Counted from the first letter of the stretch, positions 1-8,571 are shown. The stretch is 64,000 nt of DNA from VBAU01 sp036005185 (GCA_036005185.1 DASYQS010000039.1:62001-126000), one strand, 5' to 3'. The notes: generated by a model from the letters alone, not told the origin. Numbers and translations: made by a program.

Positions 1-192
1 CATAATACGCCCCGCTACACATACGTCGGCAAACTCATCTTTTTTTTCCTCGGTAAAATTGTCTTTTATAACTGCGGAATAATTATTTACTGGATATAAT
101 GGCGCCGGATAGGGGTCAATGCCCATCATGATCAATTCCGCTAATTTTTCCCTTCTTATTTCTTCCTGCTCAGATAAATGGGGTAACTGCAT
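1..192 (-). CDS. lysS: Lysine--tRNA ligase, N-terminal 64 codons (cut by window edge)
   Basis: Only the start of the gene is in the window; it runs off the left edge. The visible residues include LSEQEEIRREKLAEL, a GIDPYPAPLYP segment and, at the edge, VAGRIM. This is the usual N-terminal helix and the entry to the OB-fold anticodon-binding domain of class II lysyl-tRNA synthetases. The enzyme charges tRNA-Lys with lysine in the cytoplasm. The ATG at 192-190 is chosen because the family motif begins a few residues later. A good Bacteroidota promoter lies just upstream (221-251), so it is probably transcribed alone. The identity is fairly secure from the N-terminus; the catalytic domain cannot be seen. 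Confidence 0.85.
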   Translation of the reverse strand, partial: MQLPHLSEQEEIRREKLAELIMMGIDPYPAPLYPVNNYSAVIKDNFTEEKKDEFADVCVAGRIM

Positions 193-220
193 CAATAAAA
201 ATTTAATTTTTGGAGAGTGG

Positions 221-251
221 CAAAATTACAGATGCAGATGGTGAAAACAAG
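221..251 (-). promoter_or_regulatory. Bacteroidota-type promoter of lysS
   Basis: Read on the minus strand there is CTTG, 19 bases, then TAATTTTG, an exact match to the -7 element TAnnTTTG with a -33 TTG at normal distance. The -7 box is at 228-221 and the -33 TTG at 250-248. The lysS ATG at 192 follows after about 28 bases. Confidence 0.6.
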
Positions 252-998
252 CTAATTCGCAGTCGTTATTTGTTGCTTTGCCCTTTTCTTTTTTCCCATA
301 ATGGCACGAATTGTAATAACGAGCAAAAAAATTACGAATCCTGTTCCACCAATTGCAACTAATAAAGCTGCTCCATCAGACCCAGCACAGGCGAGGCTGC
401 AGGCAGCCGCAGCTACTAAATAAAGCAGTCCGATCGCTGCAAGGACGGAAAGGATAATAAGTATTACTTTTTCTCCATCCGAAAGATCATTTGATCTTTT
501 TATGCCCTTGATCTGATGCCTCAATAACTTTTTTCTTTCTTTCCATTTAACGGATTTCCCATTTTCATCTTTCATCGATGATGAAAAACTGCTGATAGAC
601 TTGTAATTTTTCGCCGTGCTGTCACTGGACAATGAAGTGCTACTGATGACAGTAGCGTTCACAGCCGGCTCTTTAAAAAATAAAAGATCGGGCCGATTGC
701 CGATACAGATGGCGATAAAAAAGGTAGAGGTGGAGAGAATAAGGTCACAGGATTTTTGTTTTACATAAAAAGCATTTGAACCCATGTTTTTTCGTTGTTT
801 CTTTTGAGGGTAAAGGATGAATGCCAAAAAATAAAAACACACTGTTACTACAAACGCGAAGTATGGTATAGAAATTTTCAGTTCATCGAATAAAATACCA
901 GTTACGATACCAAGACAATTCAGCAGAATAAAAGTGCCAATAATTGTAGCACGTGCAAGCCATTTGTGATTCTTAGCCCATAAAGAAATTCGTCTCAT
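252..998 (-). CDS. Polytopic membrane protein of unknown function
   Basis: A 248-residue protein starting MRRISLWAKNHKW. The open frame extends further upstream but that part overlaps the preceding gene, so the ATG at 998 is chosen. About five hydrophobic segments can be seen: near residues 14-35, 40-62, 82-102, 180-205 and 210-235. Between the third and fourth lies a Ser/Thr-rich, then Lys/Arg-rich, soluble stretch of about 75 residues. The C-terminus is basic. I do not recognise the family. It is the last gene of the minus-strand operon that begins near 5951, 34 bp behind the beta-barrel candidate, which suggests an envelope role. Confidence 0.7.
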   Translation of the reverse strand: MRRISLWAKNHKWLARATIIGTFILLNCLGIVTGILFDELKISIPYFAFVVTVCFYFLAFILYPQKKQRKNMGSNAFYVKQKSCDLILSTSTFFIAICIGNRPDLLFFKEPAVNATVISSTSLSSDSTAKNYKSISSFSSSMKDENGKSVKWKERKKLLRHQIKGIKRSNDLSDGEKVILIILSVLAAIGLLYLVAAAACSLACAGSDGAALLVAIGGTGFVIFLLVITIRAIMGKKKRAKQQITTAN

Positions 999-1032
999 AA
1001 AATATTTTTTAGTGTAAATTAAAATCGAATGA

Positions 1033-1908
1033 TTATCTGAATCGAAGCCTATAAGCCAATGACGTTCTAAAATAAAAATTGTCATTTTTATAATCGGTAT
1101 GCCTGTGAGTGTCCTGACCTTCAGAACCAAAGCGATACCTGCGAAGAATAGTATAGCCAACTTCTCCTGTAACTACAATTTTTTTCGTCAAATACCTATC
1201 AGCAAAAATGCCTAACTGGTTATCATCAACCCTTAAATAATTTCTTGCTGAACAATCACCGCTAAAACAAGGATCGATCGTTTGGAGCCGGTAAGAATTT
1301 ATCAATGCCCTAAATGCTGATCCATAATAAAATCGTTCATTCACCTTATGCTCGAGTACCATGCTGCCAGGTAATACTCCAAATAAATTGCTCTTTGCAT
1401 TTATCTTCCAATCAATGCCGACTAAGGGCATAAAATAATTGCCAAAGAATTCTTTATTATAGTAAACACCAAACTTCAAGGCCGCAAATTGGTTTCGTTG
1501 CCATGTGGTTAAAATAACTCCTCCGTACTGCCACAAGTTCTCTAATTTTTTTCCTGCTTGTTTATTACGTCGTAAAATAAAGCTTGATAAAAGGTTCCAG
1601 TTTGTGAAAATATTTTTTTTCAAAAACCCAATAAAAAGTCCATGACTTATTACATGGAAGTCTCTTTCGGAAACAGTTCCCTGGTTATGATCAAAAAATG
1701 GGTTGATGATAAAAGCGTCTCCACCTTTTTTTAACTCAATAGGAAGGGTAAGATTTATGTTAAAAAAATTTGATCGCAATGAATCTTGTTTTTTTCCCAA
1801 TCCTTTTTCGGGGGAATAACTATAATTCATCTTGGCAATATCAAGGAAAGGTTGTGCGTATAAAGTGGATGATATACACAGACAAAAAGGTAAAACAAGT
1901 TTTTTCAT
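1033..1908 (-). CDS. Secreted, probable outer-membrane beta-barrel protein (DUF6268-like)
   Basis: A 291-residue protein with a signal peptide (MKKLVLPFCLCISSTLYAQ), then alternating-hydrophobicity strands rich in Tyr, Phe and Asn. It ends in a strand finishing with RLRFR, as expected for an outer-membrane barrel. The SYSPEKGLGKKQDS segment and overall size resemble the DUF6268 proteins of Bacteroidota; this is from memory and not checked. It starts 7 bp downstream of the sterol-desaturase-family gene and is clearly in the same operon. A role in moving or housing the product of the neighbouring lipid-type enzymes is possible but only inferred. Confidence 0.7.
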   Translation of the reverse strand: MKKLVLPFCLCISSTLYAQPFLDIAKMNYSYSPEKGLGKKQDSLRSNFFNINLTLPIELKKGGDAFIINPFFDHNQGTVSERDFHVISHGLFIGFLKKNIFTNWNLLSSFILRRNKQAGKKLENLWQYGGVILTTWQRNQFAALKFGVYYNKEFFGNYFMPLVGIDWKINAKSNLFGVLPGSMVLEHKVNERFYYGSAFRALINSYRLQTIDPCFSGDCSARNYLRVDDNQLGIFADRYLTKKIVVTGEVGYTILRRYRFGSEGQDTHRHTDYKNDNFYFRTSLAYRLRFR

Positions 1909-1915
1909 TTTAATA

Positions 1916-2872
1916 TTATTGGGGCCTGGAAAATAAATAGTTCAATTTCGCCATGATGCCTTTAATTCCTGAAAGCTCTTTAGCCATGTCAACATATTGA
2001 TGCAACAAAATTTTAAATGGGTTGTGGGTGTTTATATTATGAGTAATACCATATACCGGTGCAGCCTTTTCTTTGGCATAAGTTCCGAATAAATGATCAT
2101 AGATCATAAATATGCCTCCTAGGTTTTTATCGATATATTCAGAGTTACTGCCGTGGTGCACTCGATGGTTGGATGGTGTATTGAATATCCAATCCAATAC
2201 TCCGAGCTTTCCGATCTTTTCAGTATGGACCATAAAATTCTGACTCGCAGTAATGGATTCGATGAACAGGATCATTTCGGGCGGAATGCCAAGAACGCAT
2301 AAAGGCGACCAAAAAATGAAACGGTAAAAAAGATGAATACTATTTGTGCGCAGACCCGTTGATAGATTAAAATGTTTGGATGAATGATGTGTTACGTGTG
2401 CTCCCCAGAACAGGCGGGTTTTATGCCCAAGCCAGTGATAGGTATAATGAATAAAATCACAACTTAAAATGCCTGCAACCCAAAGCCACCAGTGAGGATC
2501 AGGTTTAAATATAGCAAGGGAATACATCAAAGAGAAAAGACCAAAGGCCGATCCTTTCTCAAACAAGCCAACCAGTATGATGCTTACGCCGATTGAAAAG
2601 TTTGCCATAATATCCTTTACCACAGTTTTATCAGGCTTATGCAGCAGAATCAATAAAAATTCTAGAAAGAAAGCAGAGAACAACAATGAGGTCCCCACAA
2701 TGTTGGTGTGCAACATAGTTGAATGACTTACTGCCAGGTTTTTGCCCACAGAGACCGGAGTATTAAGAAAGCAACAGATTATCAGAGGAAGTAACAGCAG
2801 AGCAAACATTGCAAAATATTTTATTGTTCGTAAGCATTCTATCCGACTGAATTTGTTTAAAATTATTTTCAT
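1916..2872 (-). CDS. Fatty acid hydroxylase / sterol desaturase family membrane protein
   Basis: A 318-residue membrane protein with the histidine clusters of the di-iron fatty acid hydroxylase superfamily: HYTYH (142-146), HVTHH (159-163), a single His near 216 in FMVHTEK, and HRVHHGSN (236-240). Four or more hydrophobic segments precede and surround them. Members hydroxylate or desaturate lipids (sterols, carotenoids, sphingolipids) using oxygen at the membrane; the substrate here is unknown. Neighbours are an SDR oxidoreductase 16 bp upstream and a barrel protein 7 bp downstream, so a lipid-modifying pathway is a reasonable inference. All metal-ligand histidines appear intact. Confidence 0.88.
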   Translation of the reverse strand: MKIILNKFSRIECLRTIKYFAMFALLLLPLIICCFLNTPVSVGKNLAVSHSTMLHTNIVGTSLLFSAFFLEFLLILLHKPDKTVVKDIMANFSIGVSIILVGLFEKGSAFGLFSLMYSLAIFKPDPHWWLWVAGILSCDFIHYTYHWLGHKTRLFWGAHVTHHSSKHFNLSTGLRTNSIHLFYRFIFWSPLCVLGIPPEMILFIESITASQNFMVHTEKIGKLGVLDWIFNTPSNHRVHHGSNSEYIDKNLGGIFMIYDHLFGTYAKEKAAPVYGITHNINTHNPFKILLHQYVDMAKELSGIKGIMAKLNYLFSRPQ

Positions 2873-2888
2873 AAAAAACTTTTTGTTA

Positions 2889-3737
2889 TTAGGCTGCAGG
2901 ATTCGCTTGTGAAACAGGCATCAGTAAATAATGTGCGTACCATTGCGGGTGATTTATTTTTTTCATAGTGTAATTAGTCATAAGTTTCTTCGCTGACGCA
3001 GGAAGGATTTTATAAAGTACAAGGAAAAGTTTGTTCCATCTCCCTGGAATAATAACCTCTTTCTTTCTTAGTAATCCATCTATGGCGATTGGGGCTACGT
3101 CCTCAGGATTCATAATGGACATTTTTGAAGCCCATGGAACACTTTTATTTAATAATGTAACGGAGAGATTAGTATTAATGCCTCCGGGACAAAGAACACT
3201 TACACTGACTCCTTTATTTTTTAATTCTCGTTTCAGGCTTTTACTGAAATAATAGATGTAGGATTTGGTGCCGCCATATACCTGCTTTTTAGGGAGGCAA
3301 AAAAATGAAGCCATGCTGCCGACATTCAGAATATAAGCAGGCGGCTTATTTTGTAAGTTTTTGATAAAAAGATGAGTAATTATAGTTGTTGCGAGTACGT
3401 TCAAACCGATTTGTTTTTCGTAAAACGCCGGGTTTCCCTCGTCAAACAGAACAGTGCCTCCCATGCCCGCATTATTAATAAGAATATTTATTTGCAATTT
3501 TTGCTTTTCGATTTCATGAAAAAGATCATAACAGCCACATGAATGAGACAGATCTTTTTCAAATGCAAATACTGATACTTTAAAATTCCAGCGGATAAAA
3601 TCCGCCAATTCAAACAGGCTGCTATCTGGCAGCGATACTAAAATCAAATTCATTTTACGGCTTGCACATTCAAAGGCGAGAGCTTTACCCAAACCTTCGC
3701 TGGCTCCTGTAATAAGTGTATAGACTGTATTAGGCAT
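2889..3737 (-). CDS. Short-chain dehydrogenase/reductase (SDR)
   Basis: A 282-residue classical SDR. The cofactor motif TGASEGLG is at residues 10-17, NNAG at 88-91, and the catalytic triad is Ser141, Tyr154 and Lys158 (YGGTK). A C-terminal extension of about 60 residues with a hydrophobic stretch (LFLVLYKILPASAKKLM) resembles the 3-ketoacyl or 17-beta-hydroxysteroid dehydrogenase-like branch that acts on lipids. It would oxidise or reduce a hydroxyl/keto group with NAD(P). Its start overlaps the end of the epimerase gene by 8 bp, showing translational coupling. The substrate cannot be told from sequence. Confidence 0.88.
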   Translation of the reverse strand: MPNTVYTLITGASEGLGKALAFECASRKMNLILVSLPDSSLFELADFIRWNFKVSVFAFEKDLSHSCGCYDLFHEIEKQKLQINILINNAGMGGTVLFDEGNPAFYEKQIGLNVLATTIITHLFIKNLQNKPPAYILNVGSMASFFCLPKKQVYGGTKSYIYYFSKSLKRELKNKGVSVSVLCPGGINTNLSVTLLNKSVPWASKMSIMNPEDVAPIAIDGLLRKKEVIIPGRWNKLFLVLYKILPASAKKLMTNYTMKKINHPQWYAHYLLMPVSQANPAA

Positions 3738-4716
3738 GATCGGATGGTTTTAAAAATTGAATAGTTTTATTAATAGCCTCGTCAAAGGGCGTGATCTGAT
3801 ATCCCAAATCGGAAATTGCTTTTTCACTGGAAAAAATATAGTTGCGATAAAAGTGATTGATGGCCGCTGGAGTAAAAAGAGGTTCTTTATCAAATAATTT
3901 ATTTAGTAGCCATTGCCAATATGCCCATCCCCTGATAATAAATTTTGGAACCTGAATGATCTTACCCTTACCATATATTTCTTTTATCTGTTGAAAGAAA
4001 TTATAATAAGAGATATTTACCCCGCCCAAAATATATTTCTCGCCTGGTATCCCTTTTTCCATGGCTAGAATATGTCCATTTACAACATCATCGAGGTACC
4101 CGAAACATCCCTGATAATGCCCTGGATAAAGAATTAAAGCAATGCCTGTGCGTAAAAACCTACTGATAATTGCATTATAGGTGAGCGAGTGAGAAATACT
4201 ACCAGGCCCATAAACCTTTGAGGGGCTAACAATAACTATGTTCATGCCTCTGGCAATGTATTGTTCAACGATGTCTTCTGCCATTTTTTTTGATAATTCA
4301 TAATCCAGTGTGTATCCGATTATCCTTGGGTGTTTTTCACTCATAGGCTCATTTAAACTGGGGCCTATGACACCACAGGTGCTTGTAAACACTAGCTTAT
4401 CCACACCAGCATTCAAGGCCTCTTCAAGAACATTCGATGTTCCCTCCACATTCACTCTATACATAATGGAAGGATCCTTTATCCACGGTTTCACCTGTCC
4501 TGCAACATGAAAAACTTGTTTGCAACCCTTGATGGCATCCTTGACCTCGTCGCGGTTATTGATATCTCCAAAAAAAATCCTGATGTTATCATGATTAAGT
4601 GAAGAGGCCATTTTTCTATTTCGAATCAAGGCATGAACACAATGGCCTGCATCAGCAAGCTTATGCGCCAAGAGGTTACCAATATATCCGGAGGATCCTG
4701 TAACTAATATTTTCAT
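3730..4716 (-). CDS. NAD-dependent epimerase/dehydratase family protein (extended SDR)
   Basis: A 328-residue extended SDR. It begins with MKILVTGSSGYIGNLLA, the Rossmann glycine motif, and carries the catalytic YELSK (Tyr139, Lys143). The frame is open for 16 more codons upstream, but the ATG at 4716 overlaps the preceding stop codon as ATGA and places the Rossmann strand at residue 2, so this start is chosen. It resembles the dihydroflavonol-reductase / 3-beta-hydroxysteroid dehydrogenase / HpnA-like branch. In this operon, next to a second SDR and a di-iron hydroxylase, it may act on a lipid or isoprenoid alcohol; that is inference. Confidence 0.87.
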   Translation of the reverse strand: MKILVTGSSGYIGNLLAHKLADAGHCVHALIRNRKMASSLNHDNIRIFFGDINNRDEVKDAIKGCKQVFHVAGQVKPWIKDPSIMYRVNVEGTSNVLEEALNAGVDKLVFTSTCGVIGPSLNEPMSEKHPRIIGYTLDYELSKKMAEDIVEQYIARGMNIVIVSPSKVYGPGSISHSLTYNAIISRFLRTGIALILYPGHYQGCFGYLDDVVNGHILAMEKGIPGEKYILGGVNISYYNFFQQIKEIYGKGKIIQVPKFIIRGWAYWQWLLNKLFDKEPLFTPAAINHFYRNYIFSSEKAISDLGYQITPFDEAINKTIQFLKPSDHA

Positions 4717-5387
4717 AGTGCAGTTTGTTTTTGTGGTTGAAAAAATTTTTGCAAAGGCGGCCACTCATTAACGATGGCTAATTGCAGATGAAAAATAATT
4801 GCAGGCCAAACGGATTGCCACCAAAGCGTAAACACACATAAAAAGAACCCAAAGGGGATGCAGCCGATCATTTCCTTTTTACTCTTATGAGCATGCATGA
4901 TGGTGTACAGCAAAATATTAATGACGATACCCCAACCCATTCCAAACCATGCAATGAAAGTTAATAGCAACAAGCCGCGGAAGAACCATTCATAGATTAT
5001 AAGAAATGCAATTCTCAAAAAAGCATACATACCAATATAAGCCGGCGGCAGTAGTGAACCCTTTTCAAACTCATTAACATCACGGCCAACTCTTTTCCAC
5101 GGAAAGAATCCTATAGCACCAAAACTTACAAGAAACGCAATTGCCTGACTAATATTTATTTTATCAGGAAATGGCAAAAGAAAGTTTTGTAGTGGATTTA
5201 TTAGCCAGGCAGGCAATAACATGGCTGTCGCGCTGATTCCATGGAAGTAATTTAACAGTTTCAAATTCTCATGTTTCAGATCATAATATGAAGCAATGTC
5301 TGGTCGCATTTTATTTATCTTCCCGATCATAAATAACATAATTGCACACGAGGTCAAAAGAATTAGTATTTCGAAAATATTTTTCAT
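4713..5387 (-). CDS. CPBP-family (CAAX protease/bacteriocin-processing-like) membrane protein
   Basis: A 224-residue membrane protein with about six to seven hydrophobic segments. The stretch YEWFFRGLLL resembles motif 1 (EExxxR) of the CPBP/Abi intramembrane metalloproteases, but with Trp where the second Glu normally is. LLYTIMHAHK fits motif 2 with its His, and FHLQLAIVNE fits motif 3 (HxxxN/D). Members are predicted glutamic-type intramembrane proteases; many bacterial ones have no known substrate. The missing second Glu may mean altered or lost activity. It overlaps the epimerase gene by 4 bp and follows the 73-aa gene by 3 bp. Confidence 0.68.
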   Translation of the reverse strand: MKNIFEILILLTSCAIMLFMIGKINKMRPDIASYYDLKHENLKLLNYFHGISATAMLLPAWLINPLQNFLLPFPDKINISQAIAFLVSFGAIGFFPWKRVGRDVNEFEKGSLLPPAYIGMYAFLRIAFLIIYEWFFRGLLLLTFIAWFGMGWGIVINILLYTIMHAHKSKKEMIGCIPFGFFLCVFTLWWQSVWPAIIFHLQLAIVNEWPPLQKFFQPQKQTAL

Positions 5388-5390
5388 GCT

Positions 5391-5612
5391 TTAATTGTTG
5401 GTTAAAATGATGTTTGCAGAATACAAACTGTGGTGTATTTCAACTGGTTCATGGATGCCCGACGCCCATAACAAAACAATAGCCATTAATAAAAGCATTT
5501 TAACAAGCAGTAATTGTCTTGTAGATCTTTTAAACTCGGCTGTAGAATTTTTGTACGAACCCCGGTTTTGTCGATGCCAGCGAATAAGCCAAATAATTAA
5601 TGCAGGTATCAT
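5391..5612 (-). CDS. Small membrane protein, 73 aa
   Basis: A short protein starting MIPALIIWLIRWHRQNRG, with one hydrophobic helix at the N-terminus and a second (LLLVKMLLLMAIVLLWASG) around residues 34-52; the middle is basic. I do not recognise a family. Its support comes from position: it ends 3 bp before the CPBP gene and starts 18 bp after the 106-aa gene, which fits the tight spacing of the operon. A plus-strand open frame over the same bases lacks such context and is considered a shadow. The N-terminal helix resembles a leader or anchor. Confidence 0.55.
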   Translation of the reverse strand: MIPALIIWLIRWHRQNRGSYKNSTAEFKRSTRQLLLVKMLLLMAIVLLWASGIHEPVEIHHSLYSANIILTNN

Positions 5613-5630
5613 AAAATTTAGATGGATCCG

Positions 5631-5951
5631 TTAATTGAAATTTTTTTTGAAAAGGAACAAATAAGGATTAACCGAGGTCGCCAATTCAACAGGGCCAGGG
5701 GCGGCTCCGATTTTTATTTCAATAAAATTTTCAGCTGGCTCTACTTCCCATATATATTCAGAGCCCTTTTGCAAAGGATTTTCAATAATGTCTGGGAGAA
5801 TTTCGAAAACCAACCCATCCCAACAGGCCCGCTGCAGCTGACCTTCTGTTGAATGATCAGAATGGCAATCATTTTTTTCACAAAACTGTCTTTTTGAAAA
5901 TTGGTTGCATGTAAAAAACAACACTTCGTAATGGATGGCTTCCGGTATCAT
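5631..5951 (-). CDS. Small Cys-containing protein, 106 aa, first gene of the operon
   Basis: A 106-residue soluble protein with four cysteines clustered in the first half (CNQFSKRQFCEKNDC and RACWDGL), followed by an acidic, beta-like stretch (YIWEVEPAENFIEIKIG). The Cys and His spacing could bind a metal, but this is a guess. No family is recognised. It is the most upstream frame of the minus-strand gene run, with no signal peptide. The following 220 bp lead to the divergent HTH gene. It is probably real, since the next gene follows at 18 bp in the same direction. Confidence 0.5.
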   Translation of the reverse strand: MIPEAIHYEVLFFTCNQFSKRQFCEKNDCHSDHSTEGQLQRACWDGLVFEILPDIIENPLQKGSEYIWEVEPAENFIEIKIGAAPGPVELATSVNPYLFLFKKNFN

Positions 5952-6039
5952 AGCTGTTAGTTTTAATTTTTGAATGATGATACCAAGCTAGTTTTTGATC
6001 AGCCTGTTTTATAACTGAATTTTGCGGTTGATCTTTCCG

Positions 6040-6060
6040 AATTGGTAATTTTTACCAATT
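6040..6060. promoter_or_regulatory. Perfect palindrome, candidate operator in the divergent promoter region
   Basis: AATTGGTAA, three T, TTACCAATT: perfect 9-bp arms lie midway between the operon start (5951) and the HTH gene (6172). Just downstream are further symmetric elements with a TTGCA half-site: TTGCAC-N11-GTGCAA (6092-6114) and TTGCA-N5-TGCAA (6124-6138). These look like binding sites for a dimeric regulator, plausibly one of the two HTH proteins next door. Confidence 0.5.
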
Positions 6061-6171
6061 GAAGCTTAACCGATATGGTGTTTTAAAAAAATTGCACTAA
6101 TTTGATCGGTGCAAGCAGGGGAATTGCATTTTTTGCAAAACTCATTTTTTTCAAGCCATAAGCACATATTA

Positions 6172-7167
6172 ATGCCTTCGAATCAGGCCCAGGAGTTTTT
6201 ATTTCAGCGAATAAAGGAAATATTGCCACCATCAGCCTCTCTTACTGATGTCATATCTGAGATTTTACATGTAAGCAACGACAGCGCTTATCGCCGTATA
6301 AGAAATGAAACGCCTCTTGTGTTGGAAGAAGCCAAACTGCTTTGCGACCATTTTCATCTTTCACTTGATCAAATACTTAACACAAAAAACAATTCTGTTC
6401 TTTTTGAAAATATTCGCATCAATAATCAGCAGTACTCCTACAAACAGTATCTATCTGATCTTACAAAATCGGTGCAACATATAAATAGCTTCAATGAAAA
6501 AGAGATCATTTATCTCACCAAGGATATACCCATTTTTCATAACTTTTATTTTCAACCATTGATCGCCTTCCGTTATTTCTTTTGGATGAAAACCATTTTA
6601 CTACACCCAGATTATGTAACTAAAACAATTGATCTTAATGATGTTCCACCAGAAATTGAATCCATGAGCAAGGAGCTTATACAGTGTTATACAAGGGTAC
6701 CTTCCACAGAAATCTTGAATACAGAATGCATTAACAGTGTTATTTCTCAAATTGAATTTTTTAGGGAAACAGGAGTTTTTTCTTCTTCAGCAGATATAAA
6801 AGCGGTTTATGAAGCAGTTAAGGAAACAATATTACACCTGAAAGTACAAGTTGAATATGGTTGCAAATTCCTGCCTGGCGAAAATCCGCAAACAAAAAAG
6901 AGCAACTTCAACTTTTTTTACAACCGGGTAATACTTGGTGACACTACCGTTCTAGTAAAAACAGATGAGGTAAAAACAGTTTATTTAAATTATGATGTAT
7001 TAAATTACATGGTCACCCGTGATAAAAATTTTTGCAACCAGTGTGATGAGGATCTTCATAATTTGATGAGAAGGGCAACTGTTATTAGCCAAACTAGCGA
7101 AAAGCACCGCAATATATTCTTTGGTATTCTGTTGGCAAAAATTGAAGACCGACAACAAAAATTATAA
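6172..7167 (+). CDS. HTH regulator, first of two tandem paralogues
   Basis: A 331-residue protein. Residues 10-60 form a helix-turn-helix region of Cro/XRE or BetR type (LTDVISEILHVSNDSAYRR, then a second helix set ending LSLDQIL). The remaining 270 residues are a helical domain with YFFWMKTI, a VILGD segment and NYMVTRDKNFC, all shared with the next gene. The ATG at 6172 is preferred over an upstream GTG because it lines up with the start of the paralogue. It is probably a transcription factor with a ligand- or partner-sensing C-domain. It is divergent from the lipid-type operon, and the gene pair may control that operon. Confidence 0.75.
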   Translation: MPSNQAQEFLFQRIKEILPPSASLTDVISEILHVSNDSAYRRIRNETPLVLEEAKLLCDHFHLSLDQILNTKNNSVLFENIRINNQQYSYKQYLSDLTKSVQHINSFNEKEIIYLTKDIPIFHNFYFQPLIAFRYFFWMKTILLHPDYVTKTIDLNDVPPEIESMSKELIQCYTRVPSTEILNTECINSVISQIEFFRETGVFSSSADIKAVYEAVKETILHLKVQVEYGCKFLPGENPQTKKSNFNFFYNRVILGDTTVLVKTDEVKTVYLNYDVLNYMVTRDKNFCNQCDEDLHNLMRRATVISQTSEKHRNIFFGILLAKIEDRQQKL

Positions 7168-7174
7168 GACTAAT

Positions 7175-8176
7175 ATGAACGCTGCCGAACTACAACAGGA
7201 ACTTTTTCAAATAATTAAAAGCAATATACCCGATCATTTATCGGCGATAGAGGAGATCGCTAAGGTTCTCGATGTAAGTGTAGATAGTGTATATAGGCGC
7301 ACCCGAGGTGAAAAAACCATTTCGCTGGACGAGCTTTACAAACTCTGCTCTCATTATAAAATTTCTTTGGACCAACTAATGGATCTTCATACAGGAGCTT
7401 TTCTATTCAAGGGAAATTTTTTGAACAGTCAGACCTTTCGCTTTAGTGATTACCTGAAGGGTATTGTTCGGGACCTTACTTATATGAATAGCTTTAAAAA
7501 TAAGGAAGTCTTTAACCTGTGTAAAGATGTGCCTATATTTAATCATTTTCATTTTAGAGAGATTGCTGCATTCAAATATTTTTTCTGGATGAAAACAATT
7601 TTTCATTTTCCTGAGTTCGAACAGAAGCCTTTCAGATTTGATTTATATTCTGACGAACTAAATGAGCTGGGAGAAAAAGCTCTTGCTCTTTACAATCAAT
7701 TACCCAGCACTGAACTGTGGAATGTAGAAAATATCAACATCGCCATCCGGCAAATTGAATTTTATCGCGACAGCCAGATGTTTGAAACGGATAATGATGC
7801 GCTTAGGCTGTATGAGGCTTGGGAGAAAGTGATTGATCATGTGGAAATGCAAGCCGAGCGAGGATATAAATTTAGTTATGGCGACCCGGAAATGAAACCG
7901 ATTGGTAGCTACAGAGTTTATTTTAATGAAGTGATTTTAGGCGATAACAGTTTTATCGTTTTGCTTGAAGGAACAAAAATGGCTTTTATGCCTTATACGG
8001 TAATCAATTACATGTCGACAAGAGATTTGAATTTTTGTGAGAATATGTTTGATTATGTGCAAAGCCTTATGAAGCGTTCAACCCTGATCAGCAAGGTGAG
8101 TGAAAAAGAGAGATCAAAATTTTTCCGCATTCTGCGTGAAAGAATCGCGAGGAGGAAGGATGCTTTAAAAGTCTAA
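7175..8176 (+). CDS. HTH regulator, second of two tandem paralogues
   Basis: A 333-residue protein starting MNAAELQQELFQIIKSNIP, 7 bp after the first paralogue. It has the same layout: an N-terminal helix-turn-helix (IEEIAKVLDVSVDSVYRRTR at about 22-41), then a long helical domain with KYFFWMKTI, VILGD and NYMSTRDLNFC. The two proteins align end to end without large gaps, so they arose by tandem duplication and have since diverged clearly. They may form heterodimers. No catalytic motif is visible. The target is unknown; the divergent operon at 252-5951 is the obvious candidate. Confidence 0.75.
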   Translation: MNAAELQQELFQIIKSNIPDHLSAIEEIAKVLDVSVDSVYRRTRGEKTISLDELYKLCSHYKISLDQLMDLHTGAFLFKGNFLNSQTFRFSDYLKGIVRDLTYMNSFKNKEVFNLCKDVPIFNHFHFREIAAFKYFFWMKTIFHFPEFEQKPFRFDLYSDELNELGEKALALYNQLPSTELWNVENINIAIRQIEFYRDSQMFETDNDALRLYEAWEKVIDHVEMQAERGYKFSYGDPEMKPIGSYRVYFNEVILGDNSFIVLLEGTKMAFMPYTVINYMSTRDLNFCENMFDYVQSLMKRSTLISKVSEKERSKFFRILRERIARRKDALKV

Positions 8177-8571
8177 CATCGAATAAGACAATACTTGGTA
8201 AATCACTCTACTCTACTTTAATTTTTATTCCCTCAAGAAAAATATGATAGCTTACGCTTCTGGATTTTTCAGATCTATGATTCAAAAGATCTGAGAAAAA
8301 AATTATGCCGTCTGAATCCGCCGCCAGTCCAGAGCGATGGCTGAAGTGAGCTACATTTTCTCAGTCCGTCCTGGTATCCTACCTGACCACCAGCGATTTT
8401 ACTATTACTCAACAGAAATATAAATATAGACACCCTTATTGGAAGAGTTTTAGCGGAGTATTTTATATGTTAATTGATAGAAATAGTCAGATATAAATCA
8501 GAAATGACAAATGGTTAAAGATGCTTAGAAATGAAATGGTAGGATTGTATCTTTAAGAATAAAACCACCTT
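8177..8571. other. Intergenic region, 395 bp, with one hairpin
   Basis: No credible gene is seen. At 8265-8300 an inverted repeat with AGATCT arms (TTTTTCAGATCT, 10-base loop, AGATCTGAGAAAAA) could form a stem of about 11 bp with one bulge, and may end transcription from both sides. The rest holds the unrecognised promoter of the sensor kinase gene. Confidence 0.4.

Noticed and set aside
5395..5634. 79-codon plus-strand frame
   Set aside because: It overlaps the 73-aa membrane protein gene, which fits the operon spacing; this frame has no neighbour or family support.
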